DNA of 64,000 nucleotides from Hygrophila difformis (lineage: Eukaryota > Streptophyta > Magnoliopsida > Lamiales > Acanthaceae), in contig JAOANR010000010.1 in NCBI GenBank assembly GCA_030278955.1, positions 23,280,444-23,344,443 on the forward strand. The letters are read 5' to 3'. The notes under the pieces were generated by a model. The model was not told the DNA's origin and did no database searches. It saw nothing but the letters and a program-made list of their open reading frames with translations. Below, one piece after another: positions 1 to 10,483 of this stretch (the first letter of the stretch is position 1; each line of letters starts with the position of its first letter). Made by a program: the position numbers and the translations under genes.

Positions 1-549
1 TAATAAAATAAAAAACAATGCTATAAAAAATTGATTAATTATATTGACAACAAATTCTATATAATAATAAAAACAAATTCAATATTGGATAAAATCACTA
101 AAAATACGCAAAAAATACCTTTTCTATATTTAGAAAAAATCCCATATAATAATAACATAAAAACAATACCTAAAATACTATCAAATCCTTTATAAAATAT
201 CATTTAATAAACAAAAAATGCTTTAAAAATCGGCAAGAAAGTATATTTTTTATTGACAATAAATTCCATATAATAATTATAAACTCAAAAAATAATGGTA
301 TGACAAATTATAATTTGATAAGGGTCTTATATTAAATATTAAATAAAATATATTAGCACAATATCAAAGAAAAGAAATTTAGAATATTTATTTATTTTTA
401 ACAATTAGTTACGGATCTTATACTAAATATTAAAGAAAAAAATGGAAACAAAACAAGAAAAAAAAATATGAAACAAAATATGATATGTGGATATGATTTG
501 CTACATAATATCAAACGAAATATCTTATTTCTAATATTTTTATAAATAA
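1..549. repeat. AT-rich tandem repeat, left copies
   Basis: Positions 91-549 closely match 1949-2419. Both contain ATACGCAAAAAATACC, the string AATAATGGTATGACAAATTA, and the ending TTTTTATAAATAA. Positions 1-90 look like the end of a further, more diverged copy. The unit is about 460-490 bp. No coding potential is seen. The Helitron at 550 separates the two fuller copies exactly at the unit junction. Confidence 0.75.
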
Positions 550-1948
550 CTAGCTTTTTTGACCCGCGCGTTGCGCACGGGTGTGTTGCTTTCTTTCTTA
601 TTATGAATAGAATTAATAATTTTTAATTGGATGAACAAAATAAATACGTAGAAGTTTAGAGTTCATAATTTAGAATTCATAATGAATGATAGTTTTAAAT
701 TGTGATAGTTTTGAGTAATGATTTAAAGTTTAGAGTTCGAAAGTTAAAAGTTGAGAATGAATAGAGTTTAGAGTCTAACAGTCGAGTTTAGAATTTCATT
801 ATTAAAATAAAAAATATTTGCATGTCAACTATCTAATTCAGCTGGCTTTCCACCTTCTAGAATTATAAATTCAAGAACTTCAGCTGCTAATGGTAGATAG
901 TCTTTTCTCAAATGTTTGGACAATGTACTATATGTGAAGGAATTAGGTTGAATTCCTCGATCGAACAATTCCTTGTACAACTTGAAATCCTCCTTGTGAC
1001 AGTACACATTCATTAAAATGGTGTATGTGTATTTATTAGGAGATATTCATTTCATTTGCATTTCAGAAAGCAGCTTATAACCTTTATCTACTTTTCCAAT
1101 TTTGCAAAGGTCATTCAATATAGCATTATATGTGATCACATTCACGGAAATAACTTTCTCTAGCATTTTTGAGAAATATACAAATGCTTGTGAAACATGA
1201 GCAGGCACAATTCCATCCCGAATCATTTTCTGCAGTGGATCATAATCTTCCCCTAAATTGCTCAATTTAGAAATACCATCAACAAAGATATTGTACATAA
1301 TAATATCAGGTGGGAACTCCTCTTCTTGCAGTTTAAAGGCAGCAAATATGTCACTCGGCTTCAATTCACTACTAAATGACATGGAACATGATACGGCACC
1401 ACTCATTTCTTCATAAAACCATTGAGCCCTAAAATTAGAATTAGGTTTCGGTTACCTTCAGAAAAATCCTTCATTTTGGATATAACAAAAGTGGTATTGA
1501 TTATAAAACTACACATACAACATTCAGAATAGGTTTTTACTATAATAAGGTGATGTTTATTCATTAATAAAACACATTTTGAGGTTTATTCATTAATAAA
1601 GCACAATTGTTCATTTAATCCGGACTATGGATAAACCAACATAATTTTTCATTTACTGGAGATTTCTGGCTTTCTTATTCAAATCAATTTATAACACAGA
1701 GATGTGATACACACCATAGATCATCATATCAGTTTCCTGCTTTAAATCACCTTTAAATTTGATGCAAATACAAACAAAAAAACAACAGTAAATTGACAGC
1801 AAATAGAGATGGAGAACAGATAGGCTATAAATAAAATCCTCTCTTGACAACTATAAATCAAAAAGTGTAATCAAAATCCAAGCAAGATCATCCAAAGTTA
1901 TTATATTGATTTAGATGAATACCTTTTTTTCAGGATTTATTATATAGA
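550..1948 (-). mobile_element. Helitron-like element carrying a PPR gene fragment
   Basis: Read on the minus strand, the element begins TCTATATAATAAATCC (at 1948) and ends with a GC-rich hairpin, CCCGTGCG-CAA-CGCGCGGG, followed a few bases later by CTAG. It sits between A (549) and T (1949). A TC start, a 3' hairpin, a CTRR end and an A|T target without duplication are the hallmarks of Helitrons. It has no Rep/helicase gene, so it is non-autonomous. The empty site can be read from the flanking tandem repeat, whose units join at this point. It carries part of a PPR gene in the same orientation. Confidence 0.8.
825..1406 (-). pseudogene. PPR-repeat gene fragment captured by a Helitron
   Basis: Two minus-strand open stretches (1047-1406 and 825-1013) lie in the same frame, separated by one TGA. 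They encode typical pentatricopeptide repeat helices, for example VITYNAILNDLCKIGKV, DIIMYNIFVDGISKL and PNSFTYSTLSKHL, and the product ends in ELDS-stop. PPR proteins bind organellar RNA with 35-residue helical repeats and usually have ten or more; only about four to five partial repeats are present. No start-proximal targeting sequence is present. It is a 3' fragment of a gene inside a Helitron and is not expected to be functional. Confidence 0.8.
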
Positions 1949-2420
1949 TACTAATCACTAAAGATACGCAAAAAATACCTTTTTTATATTTAGAACAAAT
2001 CCTATATAATAATAACATCAAAAAAATGCCTAAAATACTATCAAATCCTTTATAAAATATCATTTAATAATAAATAAAAAATGCTATAAAAATCGGCAAA
2101 AAAAGTATATTTTATATTGACAATAAATTCCATATAATAATAAAATCAAAAAAATAATGGTATGACAAATTATAATTTGATAGGGGTCTTATATTAAATA
2201 TTAAATAAAATAAATTAGCACAATATCAAAGAAAAGAAATTTAGAATATTTATTTTTTTTAACAATTAGTTACGGATCTTATACTAAATATTAAAGGAAA
2301 AAACGGAAACAAAAGAAGAAAAAAAAGAAATATGAAACGAAATATGATATATGGATATGATTTGCTACAAAATATCAAACGAAATATCTTATTTCTAATA
2401 TTTTTATAAATAATACTAAT
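1949..2420. repeat. AT-rich tandem repeat, right copy
   Basis: Second full copy of the unit described at 1-549, with scattered substitutions and small indels. After TTTTTATAAATAATACTAAT the similarity ends and unique sequence begins, marking the end of the tandem array. Confidence 0.75.
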
Positions 2421-2459
2421 ACTAATGATACCGTAATTATAGAAGATATAGATTAGTTA

Positions 2460-4128
2460 TCTATATAGGTCTGTTCGTTTTGTATAACAAGTTTGTTTCA
2501 TTTATCAATTTTCTCTCAACACATCTCCTTCAACATGTCATTACTTTTTAATGAAATGTGCCCTACCCTATGAAACCATCTGTTAAGGTGTTGGTATATT
2601 CGTGCTTACAATATGTATAATCCAGGCAGAACAGAATTGTGGTCATTTGAATGTATTTGTCATGACGTACAAGTTGGTTATATAAGATTTCATATTATTA
2701 TTTCATATTTAGTGCTCACTTTTATATTTTTATTATTTTTATTTAGGGGACCGTTTTCATTTTACCGTTGGCAAGAGTATTTCGGCAACATTTAGACCTT
2801 TTATTAAGGAAGGTATGTGCTACTCTATTAGACATTTTGGTGTTCATAGTAACAATTCATTATTTTAGAAAGGTATGTGCTATTCCATTCTCATTTTTGT
2901 ATGTTCTTGAAGGAACATGTCTTCATACATGGTCAATTATATGTTGCAATTTCTTAAGTTATGAATACCAGTTTGAAAGTATTGCTTTTTGGAAAGGATG
3001 GTAAAGATAGTACTAATCAAACAAAAAATGTTGTGTATAATGAAGTTTTGCAAAATATGTGATTTTGTCTACGTGAATCCCTCAAGTTTTGTGCTTGGTT
3101 TGGTTACTATATTGAAAAGAGTTTACTATGCTTAGGGGTGTAAATGAGACTGATAGGCTCGTGAATTGTTCGAGCTCGGCTCGGTCAAAATTCGGTTCAA
3201 GCTCGACTCGAAATGGCTCGGTTCGAGCTCGAGCTCGGCTCGTAACACACATGATCTCAAGCCGAGCCAACCACTATTCGGCTCGAAAGCTCGATAATAG
3301 GCTCGATTTATTTTTATACATATATTTATTTATTATTAAATATAGAAATTATATATAAGATTAAAAGTATAGTATTATTATTGTTTATATCTTTTAATTT
3401 TTAAACTAAAATATATTATTAATTAAATATATATTTTTAAAATTATTTTAATATGTAGATTAAATTAAATAAAATTAAATATATACAATATATTAAATAT
3501 AATTTCTTTTATAAATTATGTGATGATGAAAATGATTCTAGTTCGAGCTCGGCTCGACTCGTTCAAAGCTCGGTCAACACTCGGCTCGAAGTAGCTCGGT
3601 CAACGCTCGGCTCGGTCAAAGCTCGGCTCGAATTCTCATGAGCTCAAGCCGAGCTTACTACTATTCGGGCTCGGCTCGGCTCGTTTACACTATCATAGAT
3701 TTTATAGTCTATGCTTCAATCAAAATCTGTTCTTTGCCTACTTGGACACTATCATAGATTTTTACTTCAAGATGGCTTATGTTTTATTGCATCACTTTAC
3801 TTGGTTTTTCAGTTTAAGACTTTGTTGGATAAATATTTTTTATTTATTTATGTTGAAGTTTTATTTCATCCATTTCATCATATCAATAAAGTTGGTGCGA
3901 TTATTGAATTATAACACATTGTTCTTCACCAGTTAAAGAATGAAATAATTTATTATTTTGCTTCCAATTCAAATATATGACAAACTATACATTTATTATA
4001 ATATTTAAAAATCATATTTATATATTGTTAAATTTGTAACAAGGATGCAATAGATTGTCAAATAATAATAAAGTTCAAATGATTTGTATATATTTTTTTC
4101 CGTGCGTTACGCACGGGTTAAATACTAG
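2460..4128 (+). mobile_element. Helitron-like element 2
   Basis: It begins TCTATATAGG after an A (2459) and ends ATACTAG before a T (4129). About 10 bases before the end is a perfect hairpin, CCGTGCG-TTA-CGCACGG. No replicase is visible. It is interrupted by the hAT-like element at 3133. The stretch 2600-3060 has short open frames with exon-like borders (TTTATTTAG before 2748) but I do not recognise a protein, so any captured gene is unidentified. The 5' end is less certain than the 3' end. Confidence 0.65.
3133..3708. mobile_element. Non-autonomous hAT-like element
   Basis: It begins TAGGGGTGTAAATGAG. Towards the right end it carries the inverted counterpart GCTCGTTTACAC. Both ends are crowded with CGAGCTCGGCTCG-type short repeats around an AT-rich core. 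Flanks ACTATGCT and TCTATGCT are a plausible 8-bp target duplication with one mismatch. The last 15-20 bases of the right end appear degraded. No transposase is present. Confidence 0.55.
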
Positions 4129-4531
4129 TTAGAAGAATAAAATGTAATTGAATCAAATTAGACCAGAATTAATCAACCTAGACCATATCAAATCAAATAA
4201 GATCAAAAGCAAATCAGACCAAACCTGAACAAATAAAATTGACAAGAAAAATCAAATCAGACCAAACTTAATTAAATCAAGCACAGAGAACAGGAACTTA
4301 ACTAACATCACACATCCATTTTATTTCGCCATTTCAATCATGTCACTTAAGGGGTATTCATTTTGGAGGATTGGGTTGGATAAATAAATTTGTTCAATTG
4401 AAGCGATTCATATTCACTTTTGAATCAATAATATTTGTCTTAGTTCATGTGTGATTATAATCCTAATTATTCTATGGATGAGATGGAAATAATGTCATTC
4501 CGTAAAATGACTTTAACCAATTGACCTCTAA
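4129..4531. other. Spacer between two Helitron-like elements
   Basis: No gene is seen. The left half is a loose repeat of the theme AAATCAGACCAAA. From about 4490 the sequence starts to match 47340-47370, so the block duplication reaches this point. Confidence 0.5.
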
Positions 4532-5796
4532 TCTATATTCTATATTCTATATAAAAAAAAATATCCTTATGAACAGTAACCTACTCTTATGAACAGTAAT
4601 CTATAAATTTTCTCTTACAAAAATCCCCTTATGAACAGTAACATACTTGTATCATTAATATTCACTTTCTGCACACAATCCAATATACATTTTTAATGTT
4701 TAATAACTCACTTTCTGCACACAATCTAATATACATTTTTAATGTTTAATAACTCAAAATGTGTATAAGTAAAAATTTTAAAAGTTTGATATTTTAAAAT
4801 ACAAGATGAGACGAAAACAATAAGATCCTACTTGACTATGTTTTTTCTTATATATATCTTGTATAGACATAAGTCAAAGTTGGATAATAAACAATAATAA
4901 AAGTCAATCATTTTTCACTATCAAAATATGGTGTAGGTAAATAAAAACATAATACACTTTCAAAATATAGGAGAATCAAATTTGAGTAGAAATTTGCATT
5001 ATAATAGATAACTTAATTTCATTAATTATTATGAATAAAAATACTACCAAATATGTAGCAAAAATTTTATGGGTTGATATTATGTTAAATATGATAACAA
5101 AATTCAATAAATACTTTATATATTGATATTATATTCACCAATAAACATCAAATATTTGAATTAGATATATTAACTAAATTATATAAATTGAATAAGGTGA
5201 TCAAACTATGCTTATACATTCTATAAAATCATATCATTATGAAATTCGTGATAATGGTGTATTCAATAATATCTTTTTTGCATAATCATTCTAAATTTTA
5301 ATTTATCAATGGATTCATTTACAATAGTGTTTTTTTAAAATTTTCTAATTTAATTTGGAAATATCTACATTTTTGTGAAATTTCTAATTTTTCAAAGCTT
5401 TAGGGTAAATAAATATCAATAATCAATTACCTTGTGCAATTGTGTGATTTCATTTACTTCATTTGTCTATATATTGCATTAGAGTCGTGAGTAGAAAGTC
5501 TTTTATCTTTCATTTTTCATTTTTTTCTCCTTTTAAACTATTGTTTATAGTATTATATTTTTTTTAAAGCAGTAAATTGTAATATATTAAATGATTGTAC
5601 TCGAATATATTGATTGGTAACATTACAATATTGTCTATTGATTGGTAACATTACAATATTTACATGTATTTATTTAATGTTTCAAATAGTATATGGAGCT
5701 TGGAAAATATAATAGATATAATAAAATTGAATAATTCTATTTGTTAAATTCAATGTTTTTATTCACATTTCCGCTCATTGCGCGGGGTAATACTAG
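4532..5796 (+). mobile_element. Helitron-like element 3
   Basis: It begins TCTATATTCTATATTC after an A and ends AATACTAG before a T. A GC-rich hairpin (CCGCTCATTGCGCGG) lies about 10 bases inside the end. The duplicate block at 47365-47375 shows the uninserted arrangement. The interior is AT-rich without a gene; 4690-4960 resembles the interior of Stowaway-type MITEs seen elsewhere in the window. Confidence 0.7.
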
Positions 5797-5847
5797 TATA
5801 TAATAAAAATACAAATTACATCGAATGATGACGTATATTGGATTATT

Positions 5848-6233
5848 GGAAAAAAATCTCATTTAGTCCCATAAGTTTTTTCAATTTCCGAAACCATCCT
5901 AGAAATACCGAATTAGATGAATCCATTCCATAACTATCCCAATCATCGCCGAACCCGTCCATGAACCGGTTTTTTCGCTAATCATCGCCGAACCCATCCC
6001 ATAACTTCCCTAATGGGGGGATTGGTTCTGCGATGATAAGGGTAGTTATGCGATGGGTTCGGCGAAGATTAGGTAGTTATGTGACGGGTTCGGCAATGAT
6101 TAGCCAAAAAACCAGGTTCATGGACGGGTTCGGCTATGATTAGGGTAGTTGTGGGCGAATTCGTCTAATTCGATATTTGTGGGACTGTTTTGAAAATTTT
6201 TTAAAATTATGGGACGATATGGATTTTTTTCCC
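5848..6233. mobile_element. Mutator-like MITE, copy 1
   Basis: Long terminal inverted repeats: it starts GGAAAAAAATCTCATTTAGT and ends with the inverse, GATATGGATTTTTTTCCC. It is flanked by a perfect 10-bp duplication TTGGATTATT (5838-5847 and 6234-6243). The interior repeats GCCGAACCC/GGGTTCGGC in both orientations. A 9-10 bp duplication with long TIRs fits the Mutator superfamily. A relative sits at 47406. Confidence 0.75.
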
Positions 6234-6345
6234 TTGGATTATTTGTAATACTTGAATAAAGTGTTTCAAATTAGCATTAGTAAATAAAAACTGAAGGTAA
6301 TGTCTTTGTAAGCAAAACGAATAATTTAGAATTGATAGGTTCAAA

Positions 6346-7622
6346 TAGGGTTAATTAACGAGTAGTGCTACTCGAACTCGACTCGGCACTTGACTTGGAA
6401 AAAGCTCGACTCATACTCGAAAAATTTGAGTCGAGTCGAGTATCGGGTATTCTAATCGAGTATCGAGCTCAAACTCGAGTAGAAGAATATGATACTCGTC
6501 AAGTAGTCGAGTCGAGTACTCATTTATTAATTAGTTTCACTATATTTTATTTTATATTTAAAAATTCCCACCATTCTCACAAGCACATTACCTATTCTCA
6601 CAAGTCCATATCAATATTTAAATATTTTATTTTCTCTATCCATTTATGGATTCATCAATTTTTTCATATACTTTTAAAAAAAATCAATTTCTTTATATAC
6701 CACCCTATCATCTCAGTGAGTTTCTTTGTTGGCATTTGAGATTCCATATCAATAATTATAATTGGAATATTCTAAGTAATAGACGAAACACATTATTTTA
6801 CTCACAAATTTAGATTGATATATTTTTTATTTAGTGTAGTATGTTTCTATTGCCATGGGCTTTTTAATATGCCTTTTTGTCGCAATCCAATTTTTTAAAC
6901 CAATTAAAATCATACTCATCACAAATGATTGATGTCTTTTTGGCTACTATGTAAAAAAACATATTTGGAATAAACAAAAAAAATTGTGCTTGTGTGTAAA
7001 GTGTATGTTTTAAATAAGGAATAAATAATTGTAATTTTATTTAAATGAATCTGATCTTTTGATTGACTTCTATTGATAATGAAGAAAATAAATGAATCAA
7101 ACCTAAAATAAAAAAAAAGGTCAAACAACTCAAAAACTCATAATACTTCCTTTGTTCTTGAATAAATGCAACATGTTGAAATTTGACACTGTTCACACAA
7201 TCACTTTGACTAAAGTTTTATCATAGTTATACAAGTTAAAATATAGTTAAATGAGATTTTATTATATTCGTCTCGTCGTGTAGTGTTTTAATATCGGACT
7301 TTTAGAATTTTTACTTGTACCGAACTTGAGTTATTAATGGTTTAAAATGTGCATTGGACTGTGTGCTGGGTGGGTTCGTAGTACTTAAAAAAAAAACAGA
7401 GAAAGTATAAGGGGCCTAATCCAGAAACAAAAAAAATAAAAATAAAAAAATATTCAAGCTACTCGAGCTCGAGCTCGAGAATCACTAGTCGACTCGAGCT
7501 CGAGCTCGAGTTCGAAAATCACTAGTCGACTCGAGCTATCAAGCTCGAGTAGTGATATTTCCCGTGAAGTCAAGCTCAAGTAGTTAACTACGCGGGCTCG
7601 ACTCGACTCGATATCACCCCTA
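6346..7622. mobile_element. Non-autonomous hAT-like element next to the DC1 copy 1 TATA box
   Basis: It starts TAGGGTTAATTAACGAG and ends CGATATCACCCCTA. It is flanked by a perfect 8-bp duplication GGTTCAAA (6338-6345, 7623-7630). The duplicate block has the empty site (about 47887-47895). The ends are packed with CTCGAGCTCGAG-type motifs. There is no transposase. The element ends 8 bases before the TATA box of the DC1 pseudogene. Confidence 0.85.
7146..7408. mobile_element. Possible Stowaway-like MITE nested in the hAT-like element
   Basis: The segment runs from TACTTCCTTTGTTC to CAGAGAAAGTA, flanked by TA. The interior contains the phrase GTCTAATGC-like/ATATAGTTAAATGAG shared with other MITEs here. 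Inverted termini are weak. Confidence 0.35.
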
Positions 7623-7630
7623 GGTTCAAA

Positions 7631-7638
7631 TATAAATA
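7631..7638 (+). promoter_or_regulatory. TATA box of DC1 copy 1, displaced
   Basis: TATAAATA here corresponds to the TATA box at 47896 in the duplicate. In this copy a hAT-like element ends just upstream, and a Stowaway MITE follows immediately, so the box now lies about 400 bp from the ATG instead of about 98 bp. Confidence 0.6.
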
Positions 7639-7898
7639 CTTCATCCGTCTCATTATTTTTGTTACATTGGCCTTCGACACGCATGCCGAGACACATTTTC
7701 AACGGTTAATAACTTAAATTGTGTACAACGAAAAATTATAAAAAGTTGATTGTCTAAAACTACAAGATTAGACGAATCTAACAAGATCTCACTTGATTAT
7801 ATTCTTTCTTAAATAGCTATACTAAAAATTTGAATCAAAGTTAAACAGTAAATAGTGCAAAAAAACCATCCGTAACAAATATGTTGAGACGGATGTAG
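7639..7898. mobile_element. Stowaway-like MITE
   Basis: It begins CTTCATCCGTCTCATTAT and ends with the inverse TGAGACGGATGTAG, flanked by TA on both sides, as for Tc1/mariner MITEs. The duplicate block reads straight through this site (47902-47905), giving a direct empty-site comparison. Confidence 0.8.
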
Positions 7899-8037
7899 TA
7901 TATAACTTCAATTTGCTTTCCGGGTCAACCCTTTAATTTGCAATACAATTATTGCAGTATTTCACATTGATGCATCCCTCTGTAGTTTCATTTTCACTTC
8001 AAAATTTTGCTCAGAAAGGGTTTATTCCTATTTGGGC

Positions 8038-8757
8038 ATGGCCAGAATCACCAATTCATCGGCACCGCCAGCTACCGCGCAGCGCGGAACCGCCAGCTCC
8101 ATGGTGCTACCCACTCCCTATACAACCAGCTCTGCGCCAACCTCCCTCGCGAAATCACGCACCCCTTCCCACGGCGGATGCACCCTTACCCTCCTACCTT
8201 TTCCGTCCTACACGACCGCTACCTTCTGGTGCAACGCCTGCAGATTCCCAGGATACGCATGGAACTACCACTGCTCGCGCTGCAACTACAATCTCCACGT
8301 CACCTGTGCTTCCAAGCCCATGACGGCCAGACACCCAGAGCATACCTGCGCCGCCGGCGACCTCCACCTCACTTTCAAGAATCCCTACTTACCCCCAGCC
8401 GTCGGATTCACCTGCAATATCTGCCGCAAGATCGAGACAAACCAGTGGCAGTACCACTGCTACTACTGAGGATTGGACGCGCATCTCGACTGCATTGCTG
8501 GAGCGCCGCCGTGGGTGACACCTCATCAAGTGGTGCACGACCATCAACCTTTGCCGGCGGCGGTTCGTAGCTACCAATATCCAGTTCATCATCATGTCCA
8601 TGGATACCATCATCCAACACCGCACCTACAGGCTTGGGCTTGGCCCCCGATGGTAAGCTTTTTCACGGTGGCGGCGTTGGAAGGGTTAGTGGGAGGCCTA
8701 TTTCAGGGGGTAGGTCAGATTGTTGTAAACTTTTTGGCCGGAGGTTGGGCAGGGTAA
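8038..8757 (+). pseudogene. DC1-domain protein pseudogene (copy 1)
   Basis: Closely related to the intact gene at 47994. The first Met is in the context GGCATGGCCAGAATC, shared by both copies. Compared with that gene it has lost about 18 bases in the first His/Cys segment (after CGCGGAACC) and has one extra C near 8162, so residues between the two changes are read in the wrong frame. A TGA at 8467-8469 then cuts the third DC1 domain, where the duplicate encodes CYHCSFDAHLDC. The second domain (FWCNACRFPGYAWNYHCSRC) is intact. It also shares a 75-bp in-frame deletion in domain 1 with copy 2. A poly-T tract follows at 8801. Its promoter is split by two insertions. It is most likely dead. Confidence 0.85.
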
Positions 8758-9615
8758 GATACATGCATAAAGTATGTAATCCAATTGTTGTTTCTTCCTT
8801 TTTTTTTTTTTTTTTTAAATTATGTATGAACTGAAGAATCTTATATATGTGAGAGGGAAAAGTGATGGCTTTTACAATAACTGATGCATGTTGAAATTTC
8901 GAACTCATTAATCATAGAGAAGAGAACAATCTTGATTGAATTTGTTATGAACATCCTAACGGCTTATAGATGTTAACATAATCTTTTACTCCTTCTGTCC
9001 TTCATCCAATTAAGTCAACGCAGACTGGGATTATTCATTTCTGCACACAATGATGGTGTGCTTAGCATTCTGCACACTTTTAATTCCTAGTATTTTACTA
9101 GTAAATGATAAAAATTTTCTATGTATCATGTACTTCTATGGGAATCTCTATAAAATATTACTAGCAAATGGCAATTTTAGGTAATCTTAATTTGCATATG
9201 GAGTGTCGTGACTCTTGATAATTGATGTTGAATTCATGGAGATATATATGGCTAAAGACGATTCATGTGGAGTTGATGTACAGGAAGTAGTTGTTCATTG
9301 ACGTTCAATCCAGACATCTTATAGGCTGATATTTTTGTTCACGTACAATTTTACATTTTTGACATCCTTTAGACTGTGTATGAGAAATAGGAGTATTAAA
9401 GGTTGAAGTTTGAAGCTAAGCGTTTAGAGATTGCAATTAGTTGTGAAAAAAATAATTTTATGAATTGAGATAGTTTTGGGTAACTGTATTTGGCGTTTGA
9501 GTTTAAAAGTAGACGTTAGATGTTGGAGTTTGAAAAAGTAAAAGTTTAGCTAGGAGATGCGTTCAAAGTTTAAAATATAGAGGTTAAAATTTTGTTGTTA
9601 CTTAAATTAGTGTTT

Positions 9616-9773
9616 TTTTTCCCTGAGTAGCCTATACATGCTTGGAAAGATAGAAGGCCACACAAATTATAAAGGGAATAAAAAAGAAGAATAGGGGGCC
9701 GGTGGGGAATCGAACCTCGAACCTTCCGTTGGAAGTTGAGGACCTTAACTACTTGGGCTAAGTCCTCATTCCC
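9616..9773 (-). mobile_element. tRNA-derived SINE
   Basis: On the minus strand a tRNA-like head (9773 to about 9700) carries an A box (TTAGCCCAAGTAGTTAAGG) and a canonical B box (GGTTCGATTCC), followed by a tRNA-unrelated body and a terminal A run (T run at 9613-9620). The insertion is flanked by near-identical 15-bp direct repeats, ACTTAAATTAGTGTTT and ACTTAATTAGTGTTTA. Internal pol III promoter, A tail and long target duplication together identify a SINE. A genuine tRNA is unlikely because the acceptor and anticodon stems do not form properly. Confidence 0.8.
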
Positions 9774-9875
9774 ACTTAATTAGTGTTTAATATAAATAGT
9801 TTATTTAAGTTATTTTTTATAAACTTTTTCAAAACTAAACGCTATAAATGCTAGCAATTTCTCTGAAATGCACCC

Positions 9876-10483
9876 TTAATTTGGAAACGTACAAGGTTGG
9901 CTTATTCTAACTTCTTTCAAACTTATTTTTGAGGAGGAATGCATCAATCCTACTGTGTAAGGCTCGGGGAGCGCTACCCATAATATCAGACCATATAAAG
10001 TTTTCTGTAACCTGTACACCTTACTTTCTTCTCCTTTCGTTACAAATCCTTGTGGTTGCTCAACGAACGCCTCTTCATGTAATTCTCCGTTAAGGAATAC
10101 TGACTTCACATCAAGCTGAAACACTTCCAACTTCATTTGTGCAGCTAGAGCAAGTAGGATTCTCACAGTTCCTAAAAACCTTGCAACAGGTGAGAACGTC
10201 TCTTCAAAATCAATCCCTTTTCGTTGAGCATAGCCTTTCGCTACAAGCCGTGCCTCATGCTTTTGAATGCTTCCCTCACTGTTGTATTTTGTTCTGAAGA
10301 CCCATTATTCCCGGGAGGAAGATCCATCAATTCCCTAGTTTCGTTTTTCTGTATAGACCGTCTCTCATCTTAATTAGGCTAATTAACTTGCCAGACTACT
10401 ACATTCTCAGCCTCATCAAATGTTGAAGGATCTGTTGTAATTAAAGCAAAATCACAGATTTCATTAAGTTCAGTCAATGTTTT
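9876..10483 (-). pseudogene. Old Ty1/copia reverse transcriptase fragment, left part
   Basis: Minus-strand frames encode degenerate copia RT, including [17 protein letters not shown] (the copia QMDVKTAFLNG motif) and [12 protein letters not shown]. Further upstream pieces in other frames match the KARLVA region. Stops and frameshifts are abundant. The fragment is cut by element A, whose 5-bp target duplication GTTTT lies at 10479-10483, and continues at 20651. Confidence 0.8.

Larger units (their letters stand above)
4495..9570 (+). repeat. Duplicated block, copy 1
   Basis: Once its insertions are removed this block aligns with 47330-50390: matching flank near 4500, matching stretch 6250-6345 with 47800-47895, DC1 gene 8038 with 47994, and matching 3' flanks to the GAGATAGTTTTG region. 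Insertions unique to this copy are a Helitron (4532), a Mutator-like MITE (5848), a hAT-like element (6346) and a Stowaway (7639). The block is a paralogous segmental duplication around a DC1 gene. Confidence 0.8.

Noticed and set aside
6365..6739. Open frame of 124 codons at the hAT-like element's left end
   Set aside because: Made of the CTCGA/CGAGT subterminal repeats and AT-rich sequence, with no protein features.
7952..8625. Long overlapping frames on both strands around the DC1 genes (also 27153-27864 and 47936-48593)
   Set aside because: GC-rich DC1 codons leave several frames open by chance. Only the frame with Cys/His modules is conserved among the paralogues.
9700..9773. A tRNA gene on the minus strand
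   Set aside because: A and B boxes are good, but acceptor and anticodon stems do not pair properly. The A tail and 15-bp duplication show a SINE.
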